64,000 nt of DNA, from the NCBI RefSeq assembly GCF_000614545.1, contig NZ_BAKW01000015.1, positions 24,437-88,436 on the forward strand. The letters are read 5' to 3'. The notes beneath the pieces were generated by a model. It worked only from the letters and a program-made list of their open reading frames with translations, made no database searches and was not told the DNA's origin. The translations under genes and the position numbers were made by a program. The DNA comes from Asaia platycodi JCM 25414. GTDB lineage: Bacteria; Pseudomonadota; Alphaproteobacteria; Acetobacterales; Acetobacteraceae. Positions 19,505 to 29,284 of the stretch are shown here, one piece after another. The stretch's first letter is position 1. Each line of letters begins with the position of its first letter.

Positions 19505-20745
19505 ATGTCGCTGCGCGGTTTGATCGGTATTGCGGTGCTCGTGGCGCTGGGTGTTTTGCTGTCTAGTAACCGCAAAGCCATCAATTACCGCCAGGTGGCG
19601 ATAGCGCTGGCGCTGCAATGCGCGATCGGCGCGCTGGCGCTTTTCGTCCCTTGGGGACGCCGGGTTTTCGGTATACTCGCAGAAGGGGTGGGGGAAGTTC
19701 TGGCCTATGGCCAGGTCGGCACGCATTTTCTGTTCGGCGGATTGGTCAGCCCGAAAATGGAGACGCTTTTCGGTCAGGAGAGCTTTGTCTTCGCGTTTCA
19801 GGTGCTGCCCGCCATTGTTTATGTCTCAGCCATCATCGCCCTGCTCTATCATTGGGGGGTGATGCAGGCCCTGGCGCGTGCCGTGGGGCAGGGGCTGCGT
19901 CATTTGCTTGGCACGACCGCGCTAGAATCCTTTTCTGCCGTCATGACCGTCTTTCTCGGTCAGAGCGAGATGCCAGTCGTTCTGCGCCCCTATCTGAGCA
20001 AGTTGCAACGATCGGAGCTGTTCACCATCATGAGCTCGGGCACGGCCTCGGTCTCGGGCTCGGTTCTGGCCGGTTATGCAGGGCTCGGTGTGCCAATGCA
20101 TTACCTGCTGGCAGCATCATTCATGGCCATTCCGGGCGGTCTGCTTTTTTCCAAATTGCTCTGGCCGACGCCTGAAGACTCTCATGCCGGGCATGACCCC
20201 ATGCCCAAGGCTGAGCTGGAAACAAGTGGCGTTTTCGATGCGCTTGCAGAGGGCGCCATGAGCGGGGCCCGTGTCGCTTTCGCGGTCGGCGCCGTGCTGG
20301 TTGCGTTTGTGGGAATCACGGCGCTGCTCGATGGCATGCTTCATGGGTTGGGTGCGTGGTGCATCTCCCGGGGCTCAGTCTCTCTACCGTTCTCGGTACA
20401 CTAATGGCGCCGCTGGCCTGGCTGATCGGTATCCCATGGTCGGAATCGTTTTTGATCGGCGGCTTTCTGGGACAGAAGATCGCGTTCAATGAATTCGTCG
20501 CCTACGTGGGTCTCTCGCCGCTCATCCATGCCCACACGCTTTCCGGGCACGATCTGGCGATCGTTTCTGTCGCACTCTGCGGCTTTTCCAATTTCTCAAG
20601 CGTTGGCATCCTGATCGGCGGGTTCGGCAGTGTCGCGCCCGACCGTCGCGCTGAGATCGCCACAATCGCGTCGCGTTGCGTGATTGCAGGCACGTTATCC
20701 AACCTCATGAGCGCGGCCATCACGGGGCTGTTTGTTGCAGCCTGA
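19505..20745 (+). CDS. NupC/CNT family concentrative nucleoside transporter, one-base frameshift
   Basis: The sequence follows the CNT family: SSNRKAINYRQV near the N-terminus, FVFAFQVLPAIVYVSAII, then TALESFSAVMTVFLGQSEMP (nucleoside binding) and ELFTIMSSGTASVSGSVLAGY. The C-terminal part, with GGFLGQKIAFNEFVAY and CGFSNFSSVGILIGGFG, is in another frame. Adding one G at about 20358 joins LHGLGAW to HLPGLSLSTVLG. The whole protein is about 413 residues with multiple helices, a normal CNT size, and would import nucleosides by cation symport. Start 19505 (MSLRGLIG) is preferred over an upstream ATG at 19433. Confidence 0.9.
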
Positions 20746-20829
20746 CGCCTGCTTGTTCAGTTACTGCGAGCGCCGATCGAACGGGTTACCGGCGCGATAT
20801 ATGGTATCGGACAGGAGTGGGGCAGGGTC

Positions 20830-21729
20830 ATGGGTGAACGCTCGGTAGCTGAACAGGCGCCGCATGACCTCTATCCTCACCCCGAGGACAGGCCGCTTTC
20901 AGGCCGTCCGGCGCCGGGACATGCCCTTCACCCGAGGCTCTATGTCTGCGAATTCTGGGCAACCGCCCTGCTGCTGATCGGTGGCATCTGCACCGATGTC
21001 GCCATCGGGTCCCCTCTCAGCCCGATCGCAAGAGCGTTGGTGCAGTGGCCCAATCTTCTGACGGCGCTTGAAGGCCTTGCTTTTGGTTTGAGCGCAACGC
21101 TGGCGGCGCTCTCACCTTTCGGGCGCGTGAGCGGCGCGCATATGAGCCCCTCGATCAGTCTCGCCTTTTGCCTCGGTAACCGGCTCTCGGTGACCGATAC
21201 GCTCTTCTATATGTTCGCGCAGCTTTCAGGTGCTGTTTTCGGTGCCGGGATCGTTGCCGCAAGTGGTCTGATCTGGCCCCATTGGGGGAGATGGTGTCTC
21301 GCCGATCATTTTGCAGCCACCATGCCGTCGCCTCTCGTGCCAGCCTGGTGGGCTTTTGTGGGTGAGATCAGCACCACCGCCATTCTGGTCGCTGTGGTGC
21401 TGACCTGCGGCGCCCGCCCGCTGCTACGCCCCTTTGCCGCCTGGGTCACAGGGCCGGTATTTTTCGTGCTCAACCCTTTCGAGGCCTGGCTTTCAGGTGA
21501 CAGCACCAATCTCGCCCGCAGCGTCGGTCCGGCCCTGTTCTCCGGCGCCTGGCAGGATTTCTGGGTGTATCTATGCGGCCCCTTTGCAGGGGCCGTTATC
21601 ATGCTGCTTCTGATACGGGTCGAAGTCTTCGGCCGTATTCACCTCCACGAGGCCCGTCTGGCCTATTTCGGGCATGACGGTCGCGCCCCCTTTTTCTGGC
21701 CGCGTCTGCTGAGGCGCTGGCTCGGATGA
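20830..21729 (+). CDS. Aquaporin/MIP-family channel with altered NPA motifs
   Basis: Six hydrophobic helices and two re-entrant loops can be recognised. The first loop reads SGAHMSPSISLAF where SGAHxNPAVT is normal, and the second reads STNLARSVGPALFSGAW where MNPARSxGPA is normal. So both Asn-Pro-Ala boxes are changed (SPS and NLA), though the flanking residues, including the selectivity arginine after the second box, are kept. At 299 residues it is longer than usual, with a histidine- and proline-rich N-terminus of about 35 residues. A changed pore suggests altered or lost water/glycerol selectivity. It is 84 bases downstream of the nucleoside transporter gene. Confidence 0.75.
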   Translation: MGERSVAEQAPHDLYPHPEDRPLSGRPAPGHALHPRLYVCEFWATALLLIGGICTDVAIGSPLSPIARALVQWPNLLTALEGLAFGLSATLAALSPFGRVSGAHMSPSISLAFCLGNRLSVTDTLFYMFAQLSGAVFGAGIVAASGLIWPHWGRWCLADHFAATMPSPLVPAWWAFVGEISTTAILVAVVLTCGARPLLRPFAAWVTGPVFFVLNPFEAWLSGDSTNLARSVGPALFSGAWQDFWVYLCGPFAGAVIMLLLIRVEVFGRIHLHEARLAYFGHDGRAPFFWPRLLRRWLG

Positions 21730-21796
21730 GATGGCATTGTCCGCGTCGTGCGGGGGCGCCTGCTACGGCATACGCAGGCGGATGAAGGCAATGCGG

Positions 21797-22510
21797 TCAG
21801 GAGGCCGCCTGTGCGCTTCGTATGATCATCGCCTGTGTGGTCGGGAGTTCGATGACATGCTCCGGTTTGTCTGCCAGAAATTCCGCGAAGGCCTGAGACA
21901 CACCGTCGATGATCGAATAGTCATGGGTCAGGATAATGCCGCCAGGAATCATGCGTGGATAGAAATAGGCGAGCCCTGCCAAAGTCGCCTCATAGAGATC
22001 GACGTCGAGATGGACGAAGCTGTATCGCTCATTCCTCAGACCGGCGGCTGAATCCGGAAAAAAGCCCGGATGGAAAGCGACATTTTCATAACCGGACAGC
22101 TTGCGTTTGACGCTCTCAAGCGTGCCGCAGAATTCGCCTTTGACGAAAACCTTGCCCTCCTTGCCCTTAGGGTCAGGCAGGCCTTCAAACGTGTCGAAGA
22201 GATTCAGCGTGCGATGTGCTTTGACCATGCAGAGCAGTTCCGCCGACGCGCCGCGATAGACGCCGAATTCGGCCAGATCGCCCTCATAGACAGATTGGGC
22301 CTGAGCCAGCTCATGCAGTACGAACGCCTCGTCGCTGCTGAGCAGGGAGTCTGTGCCCGCGCGTGCCTTGCTAAGACGTCGCAAGGTCACCGGATGCTTG
22401 TGCCCGCTCAGAAGACGCATCTGCATGGCGCTATGCACCCCGAAGGTGAGGAATCGCACGAAACGGTTCCGGCTTACGAAACGGCGCATGGCCTCATTGC
22501 GCATCCACAT
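21797..22510 (-). CDS. TylF/MycF-like SAM-dependent O-methyltransferase
   Basis: The 237-residue protein shows the pattern of the TylF (macrocin-O-methyltransferase-like) family. It has GDLAEFGVYRGASAELL near residue 80 as the SAM-binding glycine motif, NLFDTFEGLPDP near 105, a HLDVDLYEATLAGLAYFYPRM segment near 170 with the metal-binding Asp pair, and GGIILTHDYS near 195. In other bacteria these enzymes often methylate sugars of glycans or antibiotics. The neighbours give no clear pathway. The start at 22510 gives MWMRNEAMRR; shorter starts are possible. Confidence 0.8.
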   Translation of the reverse strand: MWMRNEAMRRFVSRNRFVRFLTFGVHSAMQMRLLSGHKHPVTLRRLSKARAGTDSLLSSDEAFVLHELAQAQSVYEGDLAEFGVYRGASAELLCMVKAHRTLNLFDTFEGLPDPKGKEGKVFVKGEFCGTLESVKRKLSGYENVAFHPGFFPDSAAGLRNERYSFVHLDVDLYEATLAGLAYFYPRMIPGGIILTHDYSIIDGVSQAFAEFLADKPEHVIELPTTQAMIIRSAQAAS

Positions 22511-22534
22511 GATCTTGTCCTTTTCGGCTTCTTG

Positions 22535-23499
22535 TTATTCGACCGTGATCGGCCGTTCGAGGAGCAATCGCCTTGCCCGACCGAGGTCTATGGCGCCGTC
22601 CAGAAAGGCGGAGACGGTCTCGACGATCGGCATGGAAATTCCGAGCTTTCTGGCAGTGGCGGCGAGGCTGGTGCGGTCGCAACGCCTTCGGCGACGGTAC
22701 TGCGTGTTCTCAGGATATCGGCAAGGCTCGCGCCCTGACCGAGTTCGAGCCCGAGGCTGTAATTGCGCGAGCCCGCACCAGTGCAGGTCAGGATGAGATC
22801 GCCCAGACCGCTGAGTCCGGCAATCGTGGCGGCGCGCCCACCCAAGGCGGCAGCGAGGCGCCCGATTTCGACGATGGCGCGGGTGATGAGTGCGGCGCGG
22901 GCATTTTCGCCCAGCCCGGCCCCGATTGCGATGCCAGCTCCGATGGCCACGACATTCTTTGCAGCGCCGGCAATCTGCACGCCGGTCGGATCGTCGCTCG
23001 CATAGAGCCTGAAGTGAGAGGAGGAAAGCATCGAAACATAACGATGGGCATCGTCGAGCGACGCTGCGGCGATTGTTGCCGCAGCCGGTGCTCCATTGGC
23101 GACCTCGATAGCGAAATTTGGCCCTGAAAGAACGGCGCATAGGCGTCCCGGCTGCGTTTCGGCGAGGATGTCCAGCGGCAGGGCGCCCGTTCCGAGTTCC
23201 AACCCCTTGCAGCAGGCAATGAGCGGCGAGTTGCCAGGCAGTTTCGGTGCGATCTCTCGCAGGGTCTGCATAGGCACCACCACAAGCGTGAGATCGACCT
23301 GCTCAGGAAGCGTCGAGACGATATCGACCGCGTCGGGCAGTGTCACGGCGGGAAGGCGAGGCAGGGTGCGGCACCCAGCGGCAACTGGCGAACGCGACCA
23401 GAGCGACACGCGTGCCCCGGCTCTGGACGCTGCGCAGGCAAGGGCGATGCCCCAGGCCCCGGCTCCGATAACGGCGATATGGGGAGCTTTGAGCGACAT
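22535..23499 (-). CDS. gpsA: NAD(P)-dependent glycerol-3-phosphate dehydrogenase, one-base frameshift near the end
   Basis: GpsA makes sn-glycerol-3-phosphate for phospholipids. The N-terminal dinucleotide motif VIGAGAWGIALACAAS is clear, followed by ACCKGLELGTG, VLSGPNFAIEVANG and AGAAKNVVAIGAGIAIG with the catalytic lysine, and LSGLGDLILTCTGAGSRNYSLG. The last 50 residues lie in another frame; adding one base at about 22672 joins VAEGVATA to TSLAATARKLGI and ends at 22535. The gene starts behind GGAGGAATA and overlaps the end of rlmJ, so it is the last gene of a tsaD-divergent run hemC-hemD-rlmJ-gpsA. As the product is normally essential, a sequencing error is likely. Confidence 0.93.
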
Positions 23500-24332
23500 T
23501 ATTCCTCCACGATCCGTCTGATTTCGACGCTGCCTTCGCCACTCGGTGCGAGCACCGGCATGAGAGCATCGAGGAGGGCTCTCGCCTGTTCTTCGAAGCG
23601 ATAAGGGGGGGAAGCCACCAGAAGCCCACAGCCATTAAGACGCGTCGGATCGGTGGGCGTGCGCAACAGCAGGCTGCAATCCAGCAGGTCGCGCAGCCCG
23701 GCATCGCGCAGCGCGTCGTGAAACTGCCGGACCGGCGCCCGATGCTTGATGGGGTACCATGCCGCGATAATGCCCATCGGGAAGAGCTTGCGACTGGTCT
23801 GGATGGCCTCGGCCAGTCTGGCGAATTCATCACCCTGTTCGAAAGGCGGGTCGATCAGGACAAGGCCACGCTTGAGGTCGCGCGGCGGCAGAAAGGCCCT
23901 GAGCGCGCCGTACCCGTCGCGTTCATGCACCGCGACCTGACTCTGATGGCGGAAATTACGCCTGAGCGTCGCAGCATCCTCAGGATGCAGTTCGCAGCAG
24001 ATCAGCCGGTCCTGGGCGCGCAGCACCGAGGCGATGAGGCTTGGTGACCCGGGATAGCAGGCAGGCGCACCGAGCGTCTGAATGCTTGTCAGGTAATCCA
24101 CCAGCTCTTCCGGACCTTCCGGTAATGTCTCGAACCGTCCGATCCCTTCGCGCCATTCGCCGGTTTTCTGGGCCTCGGCGGAATCGAGGTCGTAGACACC
24201 GCAGCCGGAATGCGTATCGAGCACGCAGAACCCAGCTGGTTTGCGCAGAAGGTGGCGCAGGATCACGAGTAGTAACCCGTGCTTCATCATGTCGGCAAAA
24301 TTGCCCGCGTGATAGGCGTGGCGGTAGTTCAA
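23499..24332 (-). CDS. rlmJ: 23S rRNA (adenine-2030-N6)-methyltransferase RlmJ
   Basis: RlmJ methylates A2030 of 23S rRNA. The start MNYRHAYHAGNFADMMKH is highly characteristic, as is the DTHSGCGVYDL SAM motif near residue 40 and the catalytic LVLIDPPFEQGDEF motif near 165 (DPPF variant of the NPPY motif). The 277-residue length is normal. It overlaps hemD by 4 bases upstream and gpsA downstream, so the genes are very likely co-translated. Confidence 0.93.
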   Translation of the reverse strand: MNYRHAYHAGNFADMMKHGLLLVILRHLLRKPAGFCVLDTHSGCGVYDLDSAEAQKTGEWREGIGRFETLPEGPEELVDYLTSIQTLGAPACYPGSPSLIASVLRAQDRLICCELHPEDAATLRRNFRHQSQVAVHERDGYGALRAFLPPRDLKRGLVLIDPPFEQGDEFARLAEAIQTSRKLFPMGIIAAWYPIKHRAPVRQFHDALRDAGLRDLLDCSLLLRTPTDPTRLNGCGLLVASPPYRFEEQARALLDALMPVLAPSGEGSVEIRRIVEE

Positions 24333-25075
24333 GGCGCGATCTGCCTCCGTGCTGTGTCTGTGTCGCTTGTCGGAAGAGGGCCGAGAAGAGCGAGAAGGGC
24401 TTGTTGTTCAGGGCGGGGAGCGATGGCGATCTCGCCAAAAGGGGCTGCGCCGAGCGTCTTGCCGATAGAGGGAGAGAGCGCCAGCGCGCGAACCGAACCT
24501 AACAGGCCACGCTTCTCGCCGAAAGCGTCGAGAAAAGCGCGCGCCGTGGCAGCGGAATAGAAGAGGATGGCGGCGACGCGCTCCTGTTCGATCAGGCTGC
24601 GTGCGGTCGGCGCGAGAGTTCCCGTCGCTTCAGCGCGATACACGACGCGGCGTGTAACATGCCAGCCATTCATCCTGAGCTGCGCCGCGAGGTCGCCACC
24701 AAGTTTTTGACCGGTGGCGAGCAGCACTCTGTTGCGCCTGTCGGCTCTGCCGAGATGACCTACGAGAGACTGCGCCGTGCCGTTGGCGTAATCCACCATG
24801 GTGAAACCGAGCGTTCTGGCGCGTTCGGCCGTGCGGGCGCCGACAGCGGTAATCGGAGTCGCCGGGGGCAGGGCGGCGCGCAGCGCCTCAAGACTCTGGC
24901 CACTCGTCACGATGACGCGGTCTACCACTCCTGTCGGCTTCATTGGCAGGGAGTGAACCCGGAGCATCGGAGCGAGACAGGGCTCCCAACCGAGACGTTC
25001 CAGGGCGAGTCCGGTATCGCTCAGCCCCGGCTCGGGGCGCGTGACCAGAACCGTGCGGCGTAAGAGGTCAGCCAT
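24329..25075 (-). CDS. hemD: Uroporphyrinogen-III synthase
   Basis: HemD closes hydroxymethylbilane with inversion of ring D to give uroporphyrinogen III. The N-terminus LLRRTVLVTRPEPGLSDTGLALERLGWE and the later segments VIVTSGQSLEALRA and ILFYSAATARAFL fit the family, which is poorly conserved overall. Start 25075 (MADLL) was chosen because upstream codons run inside hemC; the two genes overlap by 8 bases. The 248-residue product is of usual size. Position right after hemC confirms the assignment. Confidence 0.9.
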   Translation of the reverse strand: MADLLRRTVLVTRPEPGLSDTGLALERLGWEPCLAPMLRVHSLPMKPTGVVDRVIVTSGQSLEALRAALPPATPITAVGARTAERARTLGFTMVDYANGTAQSLVGHLGRADRRNRVLLATGQKLGGDLAAQLRMNGWHVTRRVVYRAEATGTLAPTARSLIEQERVAAILFYSAATARAFLDAFGEKRGLLGSVRALALSPSIGKTLGAAPFGEIAIAPRPEQQALLALLGPLPTSDTDTARRQIAP

Positions 25076-26186
25076 GGTCCTGAAAGATATCGTCAGGGGA
25101 ATCGGCGCGCAGGGAGAGGCCGAGCTCACGCCCCAGGCGCAGCGCCTCGGTCGGTTCACCACAGATTTCGCGCTGTAGATGGAACGAGCCGTTTTCTCGT
25201 GCGACGAGCCCGGTCAGGACAAGCTCGCGATCGCCGAAATGCCCCCGGCCGCCCGGTTGTGCCTTCTTGCGCAGGCGCGCATAGCCGCCGATAGGCGTTC
25301 GGCATGAGCCATCGAGTACTTCCAGCAAGGCACGTTCTGCCGTGGCGACAGCGCGGGCCTCAGGGTCCTCTATAGCGGAAAGCAGATCGAGCAATTCGCG
25401 ATCTTCCTCACGCACGGTTACGCCGACAATGCCCTGACCAGCGGCAGGAATCATGAAATCGGCCTCGAGAACAAGATCGGCCCGGTCTTCCATGCCCAGC
25501 CGGCGCAGACCGGCCAGAGCAAGCAGGGTCGCGTCGCAGGCACCGCCTGCCAGCTTGTCGAGACGGGTCTGCACATTCCCACGCAGCAGGCCAAAGCGCA
25601 GGTCAGGGCGGCGATGGAGCAGCTGGGCCTGACGTCTGACCGAGGCGCAGCCGATACGGGCTCCGAAGGGCAGGGCGTCGAGCGGCGAATGACCTTCGGC
25701 CACGAGTGCTTTCGCCTTCTCACGCAGGGCCGGGCTCAGGATCAGCACGTCACGCGCATCTTCGCGTTTGAGTGTGCAGGCAAGCGTCAGACCGGCGGGA
25801 AGGGTGGTTTCAAGATCCTTGAGGCTGTGAACGGCAAAATCGATCTGCCGTGCCAGAAGCGCCTCATGGATCTCCTTTGCGAACAACCCCTTGCCCCCGA
25901 TCTCAGCGAGCAGACGAGACTGCACCTGATCGCCCGTCGTGTTGATCGGGTGCTCCTGAAACGCGCCCATGTCGCGCAGAAGCGGGCAGAAGCGTGTCAG
26001 ACGCGTCAGAAAGGCGCGCGTCTGGACCAAAGCCAGTGGCGATCCGCGCGTGCCGACGCGTAGTGGCAGGGAGTGACGTGAGGTGGGCGGATGAGGCGAG
26101 GCCTGACGGCGCATGGCTTCGGCAGCGACCTGTTGTAATTGCAGGCTCTGGGACATGAGCGCTTCGGGCATCGTCATCTGTTTCAT
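25068..26186 (-). CDS. hemC: Hydroxymethylbilane synthase (porphobilinogen deaminase)
   Basis: HemC joins four porphobilinogens into hydroxymethylbilane. Diagnostic segments are LRVGTRGSPLALVQTRAF, the NTTGDQVQ and GGKGLFAKEIHEALL motifs, AVHSLKDLETTLPAGL with the catalytic Asp region nearby, RRQAQLLHRRPDL, and LDGSCRTPIGGYA with the cysteine that carries the dipyrromethane cofactor. The frame is open to 26336, but the region before 26186 lacks homology and would overlap divergent tsaD, so I take MKQMTMPE as start. This leaves a 35-residue N-terminal extension before the conserved part. It forms an operon with hemD, rlmJ and gpsA. Confidence 0.94.
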   Translation of the reverse strand: MKQMTMPEALMSQSLQLQQVAAEAMRRQASPHPPTSRHSLPLRVGTRGSPLALVQTRAFLTRLTRFCPLLRDMGAFQEHPINTTGDQVQSRLLAEIGGKGLFAKEIHEALLARQIDFAVHSLKDLETTLPAGLTLACTLKREDARDVLILSPALREKAKALVAEGHSPLDALPFGARIGCASVRRQAQLLHRRPDLRFGLLRGNVQTRLDKLAGGACDATLLALAGLRRLGMEDRADLVLEADFMIPAAGQGIVGVTVREEDRELLDLLSAIEDPEARAVATAERALLEVLDGSCRTPIGGYARLRKKAQPGGRGHFGDRELVLTGLVARENGSFHLQREICGEPTEALRLGRELGLSLRADSPDDIFQDHG

Positions 26187-26265
26187 GGCTGATCTTGCTA
26201 CTCCACCGCGTGATCCGTGAAAAGAGACGGCTCGCCTCATGCGTTCCATCGCGTTATCAGGAGAT

Positions 26266-27390
26266 ATGGCAATTTTTTCCTTAACCTCTCCCATTCTCGC
26301 GATCGAAACGAGTTGCGACGAGACGGCTTGCGCCATCCTGAGCCCGGACGGGGCTATTTTGGCCGAGACGGTTCACACCCAGTCAGGTCATGCAGCACTC
26401 GGGGGGGTGGTGCCTGAAATAGCCGCGCGGGCTCATCTGGCTCTTCTTCCCGGAATCGTGGCGGAAACATTGGATAAATCAGGCCTGACTCTCGACGAGA
26501 TCGGGGCCTTTGCCGCGTGTACCGGGCCAGGGCTGATTGGCGGCCTGATCGTGGGGAGCAATTACGCAAAAGGGCTCGCTATCGCCAAAGATCGGCCGTT
26601 TGTTGCCGTCAATCATATCGAGGCCCATGCGCTGACCGCCCGCCTGCCTGGCGTGGCAGGTGATGAGATTAAATTTCCGTATCTTTTACTTCTCGTCTCG
26701 GGTGGACATTGCCAGTGCGTCGCTGTGCACGGCGTCGGCATATATGAGAAGCTCGGCGGTACGATCGACGATGCGGCGGGTGAGGCTTTTGACAAGGTCG
26801 CCAAGATGCTTGGTCTTGGATGGCCGGGCGGGCCTGCGCTCGAAAAGCTGGCGAGGGAGGGGCGCGCTGACGCTGTCGCCCTGCCTCGACCTCTGATGGG
26901 GCGCGAGGGCTGCGACTTTTCATTCTCCGGGCTCAAGACGGCAGTGGCGCGACAGATCGCTTCTTACGGTATGGCGGCGCTTCCCCGCGTTTTCGCCGCC
27001 GATATTGCAGCCAGTTTTCAGCAATGTGTTTGCGATGTGATGGCTGATCGGGCGCGTCATGCTCTGGCGCTGCTTCCCGATGCCAGAAGCCTTGTCGTTG
27101 CCGGGGGTGTTGCCGCGAATGAAACGATCCGCAAGGCGTTGGAGGAAGTCTCCACTCAGGCAGGTATTCCCTTCGAGGCCCCGCCTTTGCGTCTATGCAC
27201 CGATAATGCGGTGATGGTGGGGTGGGCAGCAATCGAGACAGTTCGGTCTTATCAGGATGCTGCTCAGGCGATGGAAGATGGTATCCCGGCAGCACCACGG
27301 CCTCGCTGGCCGCTGACCGAGATCGTCGCAGCGGGGCAGATTGCGTTGAATCAGGCTGGCCAGAATAAGGTGTCTGGTTCTGGCGGCTAA
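26266..27390 (+). CDS. tsaD: tRNA N6-adenosine threonylcarbamoyltransferase TsaD
   Basis: TsaD transfers the threonylcarbamoyl group to A37 of ANN-decoding tRNAs, together with TsaB and TsaE. The start of the domain reads ILAIETSCDETACAIL, followed by GGVVPEIAARAHLALLP with the metal-binding His region, NHIEAHALTARL (second His), VSGGHCQ, GTIDDAAGEAFDKVAKMLGLG and the C-terminal VAGGVAANETIRKAL and CTDNAVMVGWAA. ATG 26266 (MAIFSLTS) fits the family best, although its AGGAGA box is very close; ATG 26239 is an in-frame alternative. It is divergent from hemC with about 80 bases between. Confidence 0.95.
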   Translation: MAIFSLTSPILAIETSCDETACAILSPDGAILAETVHTQSGHAALGGVVPEIAARAHLALLPGIVAETLDKSGLTLDEIGAFAACTGPGLIGGLIVGSNYAKGLAIAKDRPFVAVNHIEAHALTARLPGVAGDEIKFPYLLLLVSGGHCQCVAVHGVGIYEKLGGTIDDAAGEAFDKVAKMLGLGWPGGPALEKLAREGRADAVALPRPLMGREGCDFSFSGLKTAVARQIASYGMAALPRVFAADIAASFQQCVCDVMADRARHALALLPDARSLVVAGGVAANETIRKALEEVSTQAGIPFEAPPLRLCTDNAVMVGWAAIETVRSYQDAAQAMEDGIPAAPRPRWPLTEIVAAGQIALNQAGQNKVSGSGG

Positions 27391-27435
27391 AACCTGTTTA
27401 TTTCGAGTCAATGTCGCAGCAGGGGTACGGCACAC

Positions 27436-27630
27436 ATGACAAAAGAAGATGATGCCTGGTTCAATGCTGATGATAAGGCTTCTGAACTAGAGAGGCAGGC
27501 CGGTATTGCAGAGCCGTCTCAGACCGTGAGCAGCTTCCTGTTATCGATCATTCTGCCGTGTCTCGCCGTGGGCGTACTTCTCATAGCGACACTCTGGGGA
27601 CTGATTTACAAATTTCATCTTCTGGGGTGA
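27436..27630 (+). CDS. Small single-pass membrane protein, unknown function
   Basis: A 64-residue protein with an acidic N-terminal half (residues 1-30), a single hydrophobic helix (about 33-60, SSFLLSIILPCLAVGVLLIA) and a very short tail. It follows tsaD by 45 bases on the same strand with a purine-rich stretch upstream. I do not recognise a family. Composition and codon choice look like the neighbouring genes, so I consider it real. Confidence 0.55.
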   Translation: MTKEDDAWFNADDKASELERQAGIAEPSQTVSSFLLSIILPCLAVGVLLIATLWGLIYKFHLLG

Positions 27631-27743
27631 AGTGGAATGGAGCCTTTGTGAGGATGCTCGCGGAAATGTCCCCTCTTGCAACGCTCTCTGAAACAGGGCA
27701 AAGAAGCGGCTCTTGCCGCAGGGGTGCTCCCTCGAGCGTTGCG

Positions 27744-27833
<90 letters not shown>

Positions 27834-28405
27834 TAAAATCGTGAAAATACGTCATGAGTCATTATGGCAGCACTATGAACTTGTCGGTCTCGCGTTGCGC
27901 ATGCTCTCCGAATTCGCAAAGAATCAGAGAAGCGAGTTTACTTCGAGGTTTAGCACTCACGTCGTCGCGACGACCACTTCGAAGGTCTGCCAGACTCCGA
28001 ACGTGGTGTCTCCGCTGATAAATGCGGCTCGCTCATCTATTTATGTTTCTGGTTTTTATTAAAAGTGGAAATATTATTTGATATTCTGATTGTAATGTAG
28101 TTTATCTTTTTTCTATAGTACTCAATTATTGTAATAAAGTCGACAAATTTTGGGGGTTTTTATCCTGGGTTGTACGCCTACTGCGGATGCCGTGGTCATA
28201 TTCAATGCCTTTTCCGCATATGTGGCCGCTGGAACGATCTGGATTTTCGGGGATAACATAAGCTTGCTTAAGGTAACTCTTTTGCCTCTGGAGTGCCTCT
28301 GTCACTCTGGGCTTTTAGCATGGGATCGACACGGGAAAAATTGCTTCTGAGAATATGAGAATTAGCCAAGTTTTCTCCAGTTCGTTGAGGAAAGATGTGG
28401 GAACT
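27834..28405. other. AT-rich non-coding stretch downstream of tRNA-Ser
   Basis: I see no reliable gene in these 572 bases. From about 28020 to 28160 the sequence is very AT-rich with long T and A runs, in strong contrast to the GC-rich surroundings. This looks like a promoter or foreign DNA at the edge of an accessory region. I found no direct repeat of the tRNA 3' end further along the window. Confidence 0.55.
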
Positions 28406-29284
28406 ATGACGGAAAAGAATACGGATATAAAAAAAAATACTAATGTAAAAAGAGAAAAGAAGAAGTCAGAATTTGACGTCATTGAGCCGCTACTCGACAG
28501 GTTGTCGGGGGGGCGAGCAGTCGGAATAGCCAAACGCCTAAGAGAAAATCCAGAGGCGCTGGATGATATTGTTCGAGAGATCTCGACGGGCTCCGACGTC
28601 GAGACTATGTTGAAATTGGCAAGGACCCAAGCCCGCGATATTGCTTGGGCGACAAGCTGATTTTGACTATGTCGGCCTCCCAAGGGATGCCGAAAAATAT
28701 CAATTCAGCGTTGCTTTTGAGAGATATATCAAACCTCTCCTTGGAAAAAGAGCAGACGGGTTTTCAGTGATCTTCGACGCACTGGATCACTGCAGTAACC
28801 CCTTCATCATTGAGACAGGGTGTCTGCGAATTCCTGAAAATTGGGAGGGAGATGGTCAGAGTACATTTCAATTCGACTGGTATGCTCGCGCGAAGAACGG
28901 TAGTGTTACAACCATTGATATAAACCCGATGAGTATAGACAGCGCCAGGCGGGCATGCAGCAGCGTTACGAGCACAATATTGAATGACTCAGTCGCTGCC
29001 CTCGCTGCAATAGGTGCGCGGACAAAGCAGACGGCTTCTCTCATCTATCTTGACTCGTTCGATCTCGATCTGGCCGACCCCATGCCTAGCGCTATCCATC
29101 ACGCGATGGAGGTAATGGCAGCCAAAAACCTCATCGGCCCTGGCACGATACTGTGTATAGATGATTTCAATGTGTCTCCTCTTGGCCCTGGAGGTAAAGG
29201 CTGATTGTGGACAAGTTTATGTCCGCAGTTAATGCCGAAATATTGTATGAGGGTTATCAGAAGATTTGGCGAGTGGCGCGCTAA
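28406..29284 (+). CDS. Putative class I SAM-dependent methyltransferase-like protein, two frameshifts
   Basis: The N-terminal 90 residues are lysine-rich, then helical. The C-terminal part has a Rossmann methyltransferase look: NPFIIETGCLRIPENWEGDG (glycine-type motif), GSVTTIDINPMSIDSARRA (acidic residue after strand 2), and LIYLDSFDLDLADPMPSA with GTILCIDDFN further on. An extra base at about 28640 separates the two halves, and a missing base at about 29201 creates an early stop; restoring it adds about 27 residues ending VAR. The start ATG 28406 follows a purine-rich stretch. Proteins of this type occur in surface glycan loci. The AT-richer composition and place next to a tRNA suggest transfer. 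Function is inferred only. Confidence 0.5.

Noticed and set aside
28150..28350. 66-codon plus-strand frame in the AT-rich stretch
   Set aside because: Starts without a ribosome binding site, no membrane or domain pattern that holds up, and unlike the neighbouring coding sequence.
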